DNA of 33,669 nucleotides from Acidobacteriota bacterium. GTDB lineage: Bacteria > Acidobacteriota > Terriglobia > Bryobacterales > Bryobacteraceae. Below, piece after piece: positions 16,807 through 25,643 of this stretch. How positions within the stretch are numbered: position 1 is the first letter of the stretch; each line of letters starts with the position of its first letter. Both the position numbers and the translations under genes were made by a program. The stretch spans positions 1 through 33,669 of the forward strand of contig JACQDF010000193.1 in NCBI GenBank assembly GCA_016201205.1, in the 5' to 3' direction. The notes under the pieces are model-generated. The model did no database searches, had not been told where the DNA came from, and was given only the letters and a program-made list of their open reading frames with translations.

Positions 16807-16830
16807 CGGGACAGGCTGCCGTGTCCCCGG
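16807..16830. repeat. REP-like hairpin, copy 2, in the rpmA-obgE gap
   Basis: GGGACA and TGTCCC arms form a 6-bp stem; the blocks ATCGGG, ACAGG, TGTCC and CGGTTT are shared with the element at 6035-6067 in opposite orientation. It fills the 28-bp gap between the rpmA stop and the obgE start, ending at the base just before the obgE start codon, so the hairpin would occupy the place of the ribosome-binding site. Confidence 0.75.
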
Positions 16831-16834
16831 TTTG

Positions 16835-17107
16835 CTACTGCGCCGGCGCCGGCTCTTCCGCCCGAACGCTGATGAACTTGCCCATACGCCCGCGATTGCG
16901 GAATTCGACAATGCCCGGCACCCTGGCGTACAAAGTGTCGTCCTTGCCTCGCCCGACGTTCTCGCCCGGCTTGAACAACGTTCCTCGCTGCCGGACGATG
17001 ATCGATCCTCCGGTCACCAATTGACCGCCGAAGACCTTGACGCCGAGCCGTTGCGCATTCGAATCACGGCCGTTTTTGGAACTGCCTAAACCTTTCTTGT
17101 GTGCCAT
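16835..17107 (-). CDS. rpmA: 50S ribosomal protein L27
   Basis: A 90-residue ribosomal protein, sited near the peptidyl-transferase centre where its N-terminal tail contacts tRNA. The family start [22 protein letters not shown] and [20 protein letters not shown] are unmistakable. The mature N terminus directly follows the initiator Met, without the cleaved extension seen in Firmicutes. It lies 15 bp downstream of rplU and upstream of obgE. The last residues, [10 protein letters not shown], are a short lineage-specific tail. Confidence 0.97.
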   Translation of the reverse strand: MAHKKGLGSSKNGRDSNAQRLGVKVFGGQLVTGGSIIVRQRGTLFKPGENVGRGKDDTLYARVPGIVEFRNRGRMGKFISVRAEEPAPAQ

Positions 17108-17122
17108 TGCCGGTTCCTCGAA

Positions 17123-17434
17123 TCAGACCAGGATTTCGTGGATCGCCACCGCGGTCAGGTCTTGCCGGTGGCCCATGGTCCGCTTATATTGCTTTTTGCG
17201 TTTGAACTTGAAGACCAGAATCTTGTCGCCGCGAAGCTGCTTCTGGATGGTGCCGCGCACCCGGGCTGATGCCGCTGCCTCCCCCGACAAGAGCTGGCTG
17301 GTACCGGTGCTCACCGCCAGAACGCGGTCAAACTCGATTGCCGCGCCGGCTTCCCCGTCCAGCTTTTCGACTTGGATGACATCGCCGGGAGACACGCGAT
17401 ACTGCTTCCCGCCTGTTTCAATCACTGCATACAT
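17123..17434 (-). CDS. rplU: 50S ribosomal protein L21
   Basis: A 103-residue ribosomal protein that binds 23S r[28 protein letters not shown] is the conserved start, and [23 protein letters not shown] is the conserved RNA-binding C terminus. It is the first gene of rplU-rpmA-obgE. The 129 bp upstream, to the stop of the VWA gene, must hold the operon promoter; a TGTAAACT extended -10 is seen near its far end on the minus strand, but no convincing -35. Confidence 0.97.
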   Translation of the reverse strand: MYAVIETGGKQYRVSPGDVIQVEKLDGEAGAAIEFDRVLAVSTGTSQLLSGEAAASARVRGTIQKQLRGDKILVFKFKRKKQYKRTMGHRQDLTAVAIHEILV

Positions 17435-17563
17435 AGGAACTCTCAGTTTCTTTGCGTTATGAATTTGGGAGGCCCGAAGAGAGGGGACGCACCGCGAGAT
17501 GCGCCATCATCAGCCACAAACCGCTAGTTTACACCATCGAGGGTGGTGGCCGCCACAGGCAGA

Positions 17564-20062
17564 TCAAGCGGCCTGCGGCCTTTGAAAGAACATCAGCAGC
17601 CCCTTCCACTTGCGGAGCAGCAGCTCGGCCAGGTTGAGCGCCACCGCCAGCCCGAGCAGTCCAGGCCACAGCCGCATCGTCGCCGGCACGGCGCGCCCGC
17701 CGGCTTGAAAGACTTCCTGTGGCCGCGGCTGGAAGCGGCCACCGGTAAAAGCGGACACCTGCTTAAGCAGCAATTCGTCCGATCCGAAGTCATTGAGCTC
17801 GTCTTCGGGCCGATACAGGCCGACTTCGGGAAACGCCGCCGATTCGGCCAAAGGGCGCACGCGGAAAAGGCCGCGCCGGTTGCCGATCGGGACGCGCCCG
17901 GAAAAAGCGCCCGGGGCCGTTTTGCGCAGCTCGACCGTGCGCTGGAAGCCATCGGGGCCGAAGGCAAAGATCGCCGGCGGCGGCGCAGGCTCGATGGCCC
18001 GTGCGCCAAGCCGGTACTCGGCTACCAGATCCCCGTTGGCGCTGTCGTATTCGAGCTTTGCTTCCCCGCGCTGTGTATGCGGCAGCAGGTCTCGCAGCAG
18101 GTTCGCCCAGAACCGGTCGTAGTGCTTCCACCCGATCCAGTCGGCGGCCCACCGAGCCTTGGCGTCGGAAGCGAATACGGCGGCGCGGCCAAGCCCGTAC
18201 TGCCAGCGCGCCAGCAGCGGGTCCCGCTTGTCGATTCTGAGAATGGTCTCCGCCGTCGGTTTGGCGATAAATTTCACGTAGCCTTTCAGGGGCGGCGCCG
18301 TGCTCATGTCGACGCCCTCCAGAATCTCCGTATTCTTGGCCACCTCGGGGCCGACCGGCTTTTCCACTGCCGTCGAGCCGGTGTGTTCCATGACGTCCCG
18401 CAGCAAGATCTGCTCCAGGCCCGAAGGATCGTTCAGGAAGTAGGCTTTTCCCTTGGCGAAGCTGGCGATTCTCTCCAGATACGCCCGATTGACATCCTGG
18501 CCCAGACCGACCGTCGAGATGGTGACACGCGTCTGGGCGGCTTCCTTGGCGAGGTTCATGCTGTCGCCTTCCTCGGAAATCCCATCCGTCAACAGCACAA
18601 TGTGCTTGAAGGTGGCTTTGACGGGAATCGACCGCCGGTAGGCTTCACTCAACGCCGGCGCGATCTGCGTGCCGCCGTCCGGTGTGATGCCGGCCACCAG
18701 ACGCTTGATGGCGCCGCGCTCCTCGGCGCGCCGGATGGGCACGGCCCACTGGAAGGAGTTGTCGAAGATCAGCACGCCCACGATGTCGACGGGGCGCAGA
18801 TTCTCGATGACGCCGATGGCAGCCTGCCGCGCCAGCTCCATCTTGCGTCCTTCCATCGAGGAGGATTTGTCGACGATCAGCACCACCATGGTGCCCTCGG
18901 GCGAGCGCGGGGGCGCCAGCCTGGCCGGCAACGCCCGCTCGAGCGGATCTTCCTCCTTCTTGCCTTCGATGTAGATGTTCTGCTCGCCGGCGATCACCAG
19001 CACCCCACCGCCCTCCTTCACATAGCTCTCGACGTCCGCTTTGCGCAGCCCGCGAATCGCCTCGAGGTTGTGGTTGTTGAACACGACAAGCTGGTACTCG
19101 GACAGGCTCGCGGTTTCCAGATTCGCCACCCGGTCCACCTGGAAGCGGGCCGCTTCGAAGACCGCCGCCAGGTGCTTCTCCACCGCCGGCGGATCCTCGG
19201 AGACATACAGAACGCGGGGCCGCCGCACCATCAGCGCCCGCTCGAAACGCACTTCGCCCAGATCGGTCGTCTTGATGACACCCGAAATATCGATGGCGCC
19301 AGGCGCACTGATGCTGGAAAACACCCGCAGCGAATTCTCTCCGGCTTCGAGCGCCACCGGATTCGACCCCAGCAGGCGGCCTTCGGCGTGGATCTCGACC
19401 ACGCCGGAGGTTTTGAGTGGCGAGCTGACCACCGCTTCGATGGGGAACCGCTCGCCGGTGAAAGCCAGGTCCGGCAGATTCAGCGACTCGATCCGCAGGT
19501 TGGGCTTGGCGCGCCCCTTCAGGGCGTAGCTATCGACGGGGAGGCCCAGGTGTTGCGCCTGCCAGGCGGCACGCGTAATGCTTCCCCGGTTCTCCCTGCC
19601 GTCGGAGACCAGCACGATGCGGCCGACGAGTCCCGCCGGCAGCGAGGAGGAGGCTTCGCGAATCGCCGCCTCGAGGTCCGTGGCCCGCCCCAGTTCGCCC
19701 GAAGCCGGCTTTAACTGCCATCCTCTCACTCGTTCCCCGGGCTCAGCCGGGCGTGTCGAGCGGGCAAAAGGAATCACGCGCACCCAGTGCCGGCCGCGCG
19801 CCTTTTCGATCGCATTAGCCAGCTCGGACGCCCGGGCGAGATCCTCCTGCGGCACGCTGGCGGAGGTGTCCACCAGAACGGCAACCGCCATCTTTGTTTC
19901 CATCACCTCGACGCTCGGCTCGGATAGCGCAAGCAGGATGGCGGCAAATGCCAGCGTCTTCAAAAGGAGGCCGGGGCGCGAGCGGGCACGCCGCCACTCG
20001 ACGAGGCCGAAGGCCGCGACCAGCGGGAACAGCAGCAGGACCCAGGCGCGGTCGAAGCTCAC
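17564..20062 (-). CDS. Membrane protein with two von Willebrand factor A domains
   Basis: An 832-residue protein with two N-terminal membrane helices (about residues 4-21 and 32-47) and one near the C terminus (about 800-822). Two VWA domains are seen, each with an intact metal-ion-dependent adhesion motif DxSxS: D65-S67-S69 and D398-S400-S402. Between them lie a beta-rich segment and a Rossmann-like stretch (VLYVSEDPP, YQLVVFNNHNLEAI, GGGVLVIAGEQN) resembling the class I glutamine-amidotransferase-like module of large membrane VWA proteins. GTG 20062 is chosen because it overlaps the preceding gene's TGA (GTGA) and is preceded by GGAGG. It is the last gene of the MoxR-DUF58-BatA-like operon, whose relatives are linked to envelope stress and metal or complex assembly. 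The exact job is unknown. Confidence 0.87.
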   Translation of the reverse strand: MSFDRAWVLLLFPLVAAFGLVEWRRARSRPGLLLKTLAFAAILLALSEPSVEVMETKMAVAVLVDTSASVPQEDLARASELANAIEKARGRHWVRVIPFARSTRPAEPGERVRGWQLKPASGELGRATDLEAAIREASSSLPAGLVGRIVLVSDGRENRGSITRAAWQAQHLGLPVDSYALKGRAKPNLRIESLNLPDLAFTGERFPIEAVVSSPLKTSGVVEIHAEGRLLGSNPVALEAGENSLRVFSSISAPGAIDISGVIKTTDLGEVRFERALMVRRPRVLYVSEDPPAVEKHLAAVFEAARFQVDRVANLETASLSEYQLVVFNNHNLEAIRGLRKADVESYVKEGGGVLVIAGEQNIYIEGKKEEDPLERALPARLAPPRSPEGTMVVLIVDKSSSMEGRKMELARQAAIGVIENLRPVDIVGVLIFDNSFQWAVPIRRAEERGAIKRLVAGITPDGGTQIAPALSEAYRRSIPVKATFKHIVLLTDGISEEGDSMNLAKEAAQTRVTISTVGLGQDVNRAYLERIASFAKGKAYFLNDPSGLEQILLRDVMEHTGSTAVEKPVGPEVAKNTEILEGVDMSTAPPLKGYVKFIAKPTAETILRIDKRDPLLARWQYGLGRAAVFASDAKARWAADWIGWKHYDRFWANLLRDLLPHTQRGEAKLEYDSANGDLVAEYRLGARAIEPAPPPAIFAFGPDGFQRTVELRKTAPGAFSGRVPIGNRRGLFRVRPLAESAAFPEVGLYRPEDELNDFGSDELLLKQVSAFTGGRFQPRPQEVFQAGGRAVPATMRLWPGLLGLAVALNLAELLLRKWKGLLMFFQRPQAA

Positions 20063-21981
20063 GATGCTTTCCTCCGCTGCTCCTCCCTGCGCGCAAACGG
20101 GATGCGCAGCACGAGGCCTGTCCGTCCCATCCACAGAGGCACGCTGCGCGCGAACAGGGTCCACTCGAGAGCCAGCATCAGGGCGCCCAGAAGGGCCAGC
20201 CACTGCCAGATATCGCGGGCAGAGTCTTCCACGCCTCCGACGCCGGCCAAGCCGGTGCGCACGCTCTTGGGAGGAGTCCACCTGGCGGCGGCGATCTCCG
20301 GCAGATTCAGCGAATAGACCATTTGGCGATCCCCCAGAACCACCCTGACGATGCCGGGGGCGCCGCAGAAGAACCGCAGCGTCCTGTTGCGGATGGTGAA
20401 CGGCAGATTCAATTTTTCGTCCGCCACCACACGCACCGAGGCCGGGTCATAATCCGCTTCCAGCGGCACGGTCACTGCGCCTATGCTGCCCGATTCCAGC
20501 TCGACACGAAGAAAGATCTCCGGCGCCATCCACTTCAGCACATTGGCGAACACGAGCGGAGTGGCCAGCTCGTATTGTAATGCCGAGCGCAAGGGGTGGA
20601 AGCCGAACACTGCCGTCTTGGTCTTTCCCGGCCGCGCCAGAATGGCCGGCCCGCCATCTACTTCGGCGATCGGAATGTCTCCCTCGGCGGAGGCAAACAC
20701 TTGCGTGCTCTCGATGCGAGTGTCGTGTGTTCGCAATCCCGCTGCCAGAAACTGGTCGGAACGCCACCGCAAAGTCGCGTCCTTAAGATGCGCGCGGACG
20801 GCGGCCGGAGAGCCTGCTGCCGGCGGCTCGATGTAAATGGCATTCTTCGAAACGGGCTGGGGCGGGCGGAAGCGGTCCAGGATCACGATGCCAGCTTTAG
20901 GGTCAGGCTGGTAGTCTCCCGGCCGGCGGAAGACGGTTTCCACGTGCGGGTTGGCCGCCAGCAGCGGCCGCAGCAGATCCGGCTCCTGCGAGTAGACCAG
21001 CACACGCACTGCTTGCTCGGCGGGCAGCTCGAACGTGACGATGTCGTCGGCAGGCAGTGCGTCGCTGGTCCGCAAGCGCGCCTCGAGCCAGCCCGCCGCG
21101 CGCGTGCGAAACTCGAAACTCAGGCTGGTCTCGGTTCCCGGCGCCAGGGTGAGCCGCCGGGTGGCGACGGGGGCGCCGCCAAAGCTGACAGTCAGGGGGA
21201 GTGTTCGAGGCCGCGCGCCGTAGTTTCTCGCGGTCACGTACGCTTCCCACAACTCGGGGTCGGCGGCCGCGCGGCGCAGGGAGAGCTTGCGCAGCCCGCA
21301 GTTTTCCACCTCGGAGGGCACCGGCAGTACGCGCAGATTCGCGGGTAAGGCAGGCATCTCGGCCAGCGTCTCCGGCGCCAGCCGGCCGGCGCCCGCATAG
21401 ACGATTTCGCCGGCGCGCCTGCCTTCCAGGCGAACGGCTTGGGCGGCGAAGTCAAGGCTCAGGCCGAGGTTGAGCGCCGCCGTGCCAGGCTGCATGTGGC
21501 GGATGGCGTTGTCGAGCGCCTGGCGGTTGGTCTCAAAGCCCGTGACCGGCGTGGCTAGGGCGTCGGAGCGGACCAGCATCACCCGGTCGGTGGAAGGCAG
21601 CGCGTGCACATAGCGCAACGCCGCCATCCGGGCTTCTTCGATCAGCGTGCGGCCCGAGGCTGCCCGAGCGCCCATCCATGCCGACGCATCCATCAGCAGC
21701 ACGTGATCGCGTGAATGGCGATCCGGCGATCCGATGCGCAACTGGGCGATCGCCAGCAGCAGCAGCGTGATGGCCGCCAGTTGCAGGATCAGCGACCACG
21801 GCTGCTGGATCTTGCGCCGGTGCTTGCGCTGGGTGGGCTCTTCGGTTTGCCGCCAGAAGCGCAGCGTCGCCACCACCTGCCGCCGCCGCGAGCGGTCCAG
21901 CAGATACAGCGCCACCACGACTGACGAAAGAGCGCCAAACAATGCGAAGAATTCGGCGGCGGTGAGATTGAAGAAGAACAT
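20059..21981 (-). CDS. BatA-like membrane protein with degenerate VWA domain
   Basis: A 640-residue protein with the BatA N-terminal arrangement: helix at about 8-27, then LYLLDRSRRRQVVATLRFWR (the usual L..R..R..V.STL.FW signature), a second helix at about 62-80, then a VWA-like domain and a long periplasmic part, ending in a third helix near 598-615. The adhesion motif reads D98-A-S100-A-W102, so the last Ser of DxSxS is replaced by Trp and metal binding is probably weakened. The start ATG at 21981 is adjacent to the stop of the DUF58 gene. Relatives are called aerotolerance-related, but their biochemical role is open. Confidence 0.85.
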   Translation of the reverse strand: MFFFNLTAAEFFALFGALSSVVVALYLLDRSRRRQVVATLRFWRQTEEPTQRKHRRKIQQPWSLILQLAAITLLLLAIAQLRIGSPDRHSRDHVLLMDASAWMGARAASGRTLIEEARMAALRYVHALPSTDRVMLVRSDALATPVTGFETNRQALDNAIRHMQPGTAALNLGLSLDFAAQAVRLEGRRAGEIVYAGAGRLAPETLAEMPALPANLRVLPVPSEVENCGLRKLSLRRAAADPELWEAYVTARNYGARPRTLPLTVSFGGAPVATRRLTLAPGTETSLSFEFRTRAAGWLEARLRTSDALPADDIVTFELPAEQAVRVLVYSQEPDLLRPLLAANPHVETVFRRPGDYQPDPKAGIVILDRFRPPQPVSKNAIYIEPPAAGSPAAVRAHLKDATLRWRSDQFLAAGLRTHDTRIESTQVFASAEGDIPIAEVDGGPAILARPGKTKTAVFGFHPLRSALQYELATPLVFANVLKWMAPEIFLRVELESGSIGAVTVPLEADYDPASVRVVADEKLNLPFTIRNRTLRFFCGAPGIVRVVLGDRQMVYSLNLPEIAAARWTPPKSVRTGLAGVGGVEDSARDIWQWLALLGALMLALEWTLFARSVPLWMGRTGLVLRIPFARREEQRRKAS

Positions 21982-22866
21982 CTAGTACACCGCCTCCACC
22001 TGGCTGAGCGGGCCGAACATGGCCTCTTCGACCGGCGTTTTCGTGCACAGGCCGATATAGCGGCCGCCGTTCCGCAACGCCACGTTGCGGATGGCGCGGG
22101 CATAGGCGTCAAAGCGCTCCGTGTACAGCTCTCGTACGTCGTCTTCGAAGGATAATTCGAGCTTGTCGCCCGTTTCCGCGTCCACCAGCTCGAGCTCGCC
22201 GCTCCATGGCGGAACGCGGTCTTCCTCTGCCCAGACGTGGAGCAACAGCAGCTCGTGTCCCAGGTCCGACAGGTACTGCAACGGCTTCTCGCATCCATCC
22301 TCGCCGAAGAAGTCCGAGATGAGAATCAAGAGGCCGCGCTGCGGATACGCGCTGGCGAATTCGCGCGCCATGTCGAAAAAGTGCGTTCGCCCCCGCGCTT
22401 CCAGGCTGGTCAGGAACGCCGCCGCCGGAGCGAAGCGGTGCCTCCCTCCGCTGCACAGATGCGAATCCCGCAAGGTTTCCGAAAATGGCTGCAGGGCAAT
22501 CGTTTCCAGGCGCACCAGGCCGACGTAGCTGAGCGCCCCGGCCAGGCGCCGGACATAGTTGAACTTGTCGCAGTCGCCGCCCGTACGCATCGAGTTGCTG
22601 GCATCCAGAAGGATGCGGACGGGCACGCGCGGCTCCACCTGGAACATCTTCAGGAAAAGCTTCTCGAGGCGCATGTAGGCGCGCCAGTTCACCGCGCGCA
22701 GATCGTCGCCGTGGTGGAAGTGGCGGTGGTCGAGAAACTCCAGACCGGCGCCGGCAAACCGCGAGGTGTTGTGGCCGCCGATCAGGCCGGGGAAAGATCT
22801 TACCCAATGGATGGTCAGCCGTTCGAGTCGTTCGAGGAACAACTGATCCAGCAACGGCTCCGCCAT
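21982..22866 (-). CDS. DUF58 domain protein
   Basis: A 294-residue soluble protein. The DUF58 signature GDDLRAVNWRAYMR is at about residues 53-66, and the following VWA-like fold has an intact metal motif D88-A-S90-N-S92. DUF58 proteins are encoded next to MoxR ATPases in many phyla and are thought to work with them in assembling or activating membrane complexes. It lies 7 bp downstream of the MoxR gene, and its TAG is directly followed by the next ATG, so the four genes form one tight operon. Confidence 0.93.
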   Translation of the reverse strand: MAEPLLDQLFLERLERLTIHWVRSFPGLIGGHNTSRFAGAGLEFLDHRHFHHGDDLRAVNWRAYMRLEKLFLKMFQVEPRVPVRILLDASNSMRTGGDCDKFNYVRRLAGALSYVGLVRLETIALQPFSETLRDSHLCSGGRHRFAPAAAFLTSLEARGRTHFFDMAREFASAYPQRGLLILISDFFGEDGCEKPLQYLSDLGHELLLLHVWAEEDRVPPWSGELELVDAETGDKLELSFEDDVRELYTERFDAYARAIRNVALRNGGRYIGLCTKTPVEEAMFGPLSQVEAVY

Positions 22867-22873
22867 GGCGCTC

Positions 22874-23872
<999 letters not shown>

Positions 23873-23951
23873 AATCTCATTCTATTCGATGAGTGGGGAC
23901 CAGGTGATGAGCCGCGTGCGCAAGCAGGCGGCCGGCCAGGCTAGGAAAAGG

Positions 23952-24398
23952 CTAGGAACGGGCGGCGGCGCGTTCGCCCATGTCGTTGGCCAGATGGGCC
24001 ACGATGTCCGCCATCTCCTCGAGGGCCTGCTGGGCATAAAGAGCCTGCGAGAAGCGGCGGGCGATCGCATACCAGCCTTTCATGACGTGGTAGTCGATCA
24101 TCAGCATGCGCTGCTCGACACTCAGCCCGCCAACCTGGAACTGGGCCGCGCTGCGCAGCAAAGTGGTCAGCAGGCGGTAATCTCGTCCCAGAGAAGTGTG
24201 CAGCGTATCCATGCCGTCGACGGCCACTTCACTCCTCAGATGCGCCACGATCGCGGGGAACTCGAGATGGTTGGCCCGGGCCACCTGCACCGTATAGTCT
24301 CTTGTGGTCTTGGTGCTGAGGATCAACAGGCAGGTGTAGCGAAACCAGTAGAGGAAAAGTACCAGCGAGAACCCGATAATGACAATGCTCGCGAACAT
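23952..24398 (-). CDS. Single-helix membrane protein of unknown function
   Basis: About 148 residues. MFASIVIIGFSLVLFLYWFRYTCLLIL is one membrane helix, followed by a helical, cytoplasmic-looking region (TTRDYTVQVARANHLEFPAI, EQRMLMIDYHVMKGWYAIARRF). The ATG at 24398 has a short AAGG in front; the frame is open to a TTG at 24428, which would add LLEDIFDKAP-like residues and cannot be excluded. It ends in acidic/basic residues without a known domain. I do not recognise the family. It is 79 bp upstream of the MoxR gene on the same strand and may be cotranscribed, suggesting but not proving a link with that operon. Confidence 0.7.
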   Translation of the reverse strand: MFASIVIIGFSLVLFLYWFRYTCLLILSTKTTRDYTVQVARANHLEFPAIVAHLRSEVAVDGMDTLHTSLGRDYRLLTTLLRSAAQFQVGGLSVEQRMLMIDYHVMKGWYAIARRFSQALYAQQALEEMADIVAHLANDMGERAAARS

Positions 24399-24496
24399 TG
24401 GTGCCTTGTCGAAAATATCTTCAAGCAAAATTTAACATTCGGCAGGCGGCGAGGCAATAGTATTCGAGGTACTAGGGCTCTTTTGTGCGAGCAGGT

Positions 24497-25054
24497 TCAG
24501 GTGTTTCCCTGAAAAACCATGTGGGTTGGCCTGATACCTTGCGCCTCGCAGTACTCCAGATATAATCGGCCGTAGGTCTTGGTGATGTAGTCCTGTTCAC
24601 AGAAACCGAGGGCAGCGGCGATGCGGTCGATCCAGGCGGAGTCGCCCTCCAGTTCGAGGTAATTGCCGATGGGAGTCTCATCGATCATGATGACGCCGCC
24701 GCCGTCGGTGTATTCGGTGCGGTATTTCTCGTAGCGGAAGGAAGGCTGGAAGCCAAGGCGTTCGAACAGGATCTGCGCGGTCTCAGGGTCATCGAGCGAC
24801 ACTTCGACCTCTTCCCGAACTTTGTGCCGTCCAGGGCGCCCGGAGTCTTTGTAGGTGAGCAAGGTCGCGCCTGCATATTGCCGCAGTCGCAACAGCGCGC
24901 CCTGGCGCCGGAGCGTGCTCTGGGGTGTGTCCAGAAGCATGTTGGCCTCAAGTGCGCGCTCTGTCTTCATCACGAAACCGAGCTCGCCGATGCGAGTGTG
25001 GATGGCGTGGAGGCTGGAGACAGGCAGCTTCACCTCGGTCTCGACATTGGACAT
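24497..25054 (-). CDS. CYTH-domain protein (class IV adenylate cyclase/triphosphatase-like)
   Basis: A 185-residue protein of the CYTH triphosphate tunnel enzymes. The signature ExExK appears as E5-T-E7-V-K9, followed by the expected alternating charged strands: [18 protein letters not shown], then [20 protein letters not shown], and the late acidic strand NYLELEGD. The family hydrolyses or cyclises triphosphorylated substrates (ATP, thiamine triphosphate, polyphosphate) with a divalent metal. Length is typical for the class IV adenylate cyclase/CyaB-type group; substrate cannot be told. It lies divergent from tRNA-Arg, with only 67 bp between the start codon and the tRNA. Confidence 0.88.
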   Translation of the reverse strand: MSNVETEVKLPVSSLHAIHTRIGELGFVMKTERALEANMLLDTPQSTLRRQGALLRLRQYAGATLLTYKDSGRPGRHKVREEVEVSLDDPETAQILFERLGFQPSFRYEKYRTEYTDGGGVIMIDETPIGNYLELEGDSAWIDRIAAALGFCEQDYITKTYGRLYLEYCEAQGIRPTHMVFQGNT

Positions 25055-25106
25055 GCGCGCCGTAGTGTAGCACCGCTGTTCGGTCCCGGGTCGGTGGGGC
25101 AGCGCG

Positions 25107-25112
25107 TATAAT
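25107..25112 (+). promoter_or_regulatory. Consensus -10 box for tRNA-Arg
   Basis: A perfect TATAAT lies 9 bp before the first base of the mature tRNA, so the transcript would start at or just before the tRNA. The region about 17 bp upstream has no clear -35, which is not unusual with a perfect -10. Confidence 0.6.
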
Positions 25113-25121
25113 GGAGTGTGC

Positions 25122-25198
25122 GCGCCCGTAGCTCAGTCGGATAGAGCGGTTGGCTTCGAACCAACAGGTCGGGAGTTCGATCCTCTCCGGGCGCGCCA
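25122..25198 (+). tRNA. tRNA-Arg (anticodon TCG), CCA encoded
   Basis: A 77-base cloverleaf. The acceptor stem GCGCCCG pairs perfectly with CGGGCGC, followed by discriminator G and an encoded CCA. The anticodon stem GTTGG/CCAAC holds the loop CTTCGAA with anticodon TCG, reading CGA-type codons. D arm GCTC/GAGC and T arm GGGAG/CTCTC (one G-U) are complete. The last 16 bases recur at 25581 as part of a 63-bp direct repeat. Confidence 0.97.
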
Positions 25199-25245
25199 GC
25201 GCTGCCGATTGCATTCTTCGCCGCAGCCCGGAAGGCTGGCGCTAC
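25183..25245 (+). repeat. Direct repeat, left copy, includes tRNA-Arg 3' end (attachment-site-like)
   Basis: These 63 bases recur at 25581-25643 with two mismatches (61 of 63 identical). The first 16 bases are the tRNA 3' end including CCA; the other 47 lie downstream of the tRNA. Duplicated tRNA 3' ends are the usual mark of integration of a mobile unit, but no integrase gene lies between the copies. Confidence 0.9.
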
Positions 25246-25288
25246 CATCCGGTCGCGGTGGTCTTGATCCAACCCTCGGTAGATCCTG

Positions 25289-25378
25289 TGCTCGGATAAT
25301 GCTCTCGCCAACGGTCTGGGACTTCCGCGCGCGCGTCATCTTCTTCACGGTCGGTTTGGACGTCTTTTTCGTAGTCAT
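25289..25378 (-). pseudogene. Truncated antitoxin gene of a HigBA/RelE-type pair
   Basis: The ATG at 25378 has AGGAG at good spacing and opens a frame reading [20 protein letters not shown] then [11 protein letters not shown] basic N-terminal tail followed by GE.I is typical of HigA-type antitoxins that lie downstream of RelE/HigB toxins. After about 30 residues the sequence no longer resembles an antitoxin; the open frame runs on through the left repeat into the tRNA. The helix-turn-helix part is absent. The family call rests on pattern memory and on the toxin remnant just upstream. Confidence 0.5.
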
Positions 25379-25387
25379 ATCGAACTC

Positions 25388-25563
25388 CTATGCCTTTTTC
25401 GGGTACCCGGCCACCAGCGCCGGGACCAAGAGCTTCATCGCGTTCCGCTCGGCCTTGCTGCCCACCGGATCTTCCGAACCCCGCCGGTCTCCGGAATGAT
25501 CTCGCCCGCCTCCGGATTTGCTCCGAGGAACGCCACCAGTTCCGCCCGCTCCGCATCCGACAT
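25388..25563 (-). pseudogene. Decayed RelE/HigB-type toxin gene
   Basis: Two toxin segments lie in different frames. The first (from 25563) reads SDAERAELVAFLGANPEAGE then IIPETGGVRKIRW, the conserved front half of RelE/HigB-type mRNA endonucleases. The second (ending in the TAG at 25388) reads SKAERNAMKLLVPALVAGYP plus KKA, a typical C terminus. The central block that normally carries GKxGGxRVIYY and the active-site residues is missing, and the join shifts frame; the N-terminal strand is cut by the right repeat. The TAG overlaps the antitoxin's ribosome-binding site, as in an intact toxin-antitoxin operon. It cannot make an active toxin. Confidence 0.65.
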
Positions 25564-25580
25564 CAACGGCTTCGCGTGCT

Positions 25581-25643
25581 CTCTCCGGGCGCGCCAGCGC
25601 TGCCGGTTGCATTCTTCGCCGCAGCCCTGAAGGCTGGCGCTAC
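25581..25643 (+). repeat. Direct repeat, right copy (tRNA-Arg 3' fragment plus 47 bp)
   Basis: This is the partner of 25183-25245, offset by 398 bp. Its first 16 bases copy the tRNA-Arg 3' end. Its last four bases overlap the stop codon of the PQQ dehydrogenase gene (TAG at 25642-25640, minus strand), so the duplicated unit reaches exactly to that gene's end. Confidence 0.9.

Noticed and set aside
17543..19714. A 723-codon open frame on the plus strand
   Set aside because: It lies opposite the double-VWA protein, which has two intact DxSxS motifs; the plus-strand product is rich in Arg, Gln and His without domains, as expected from antisense of a GC-rich gene.
25133..25378. An 81-codon frame taken as a full antitoxin gene
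   Set aside because: After about 30 codons it runs through the direct repeat and into tRNA-Arg on the opposite strand; only the first part can be gene-derived.
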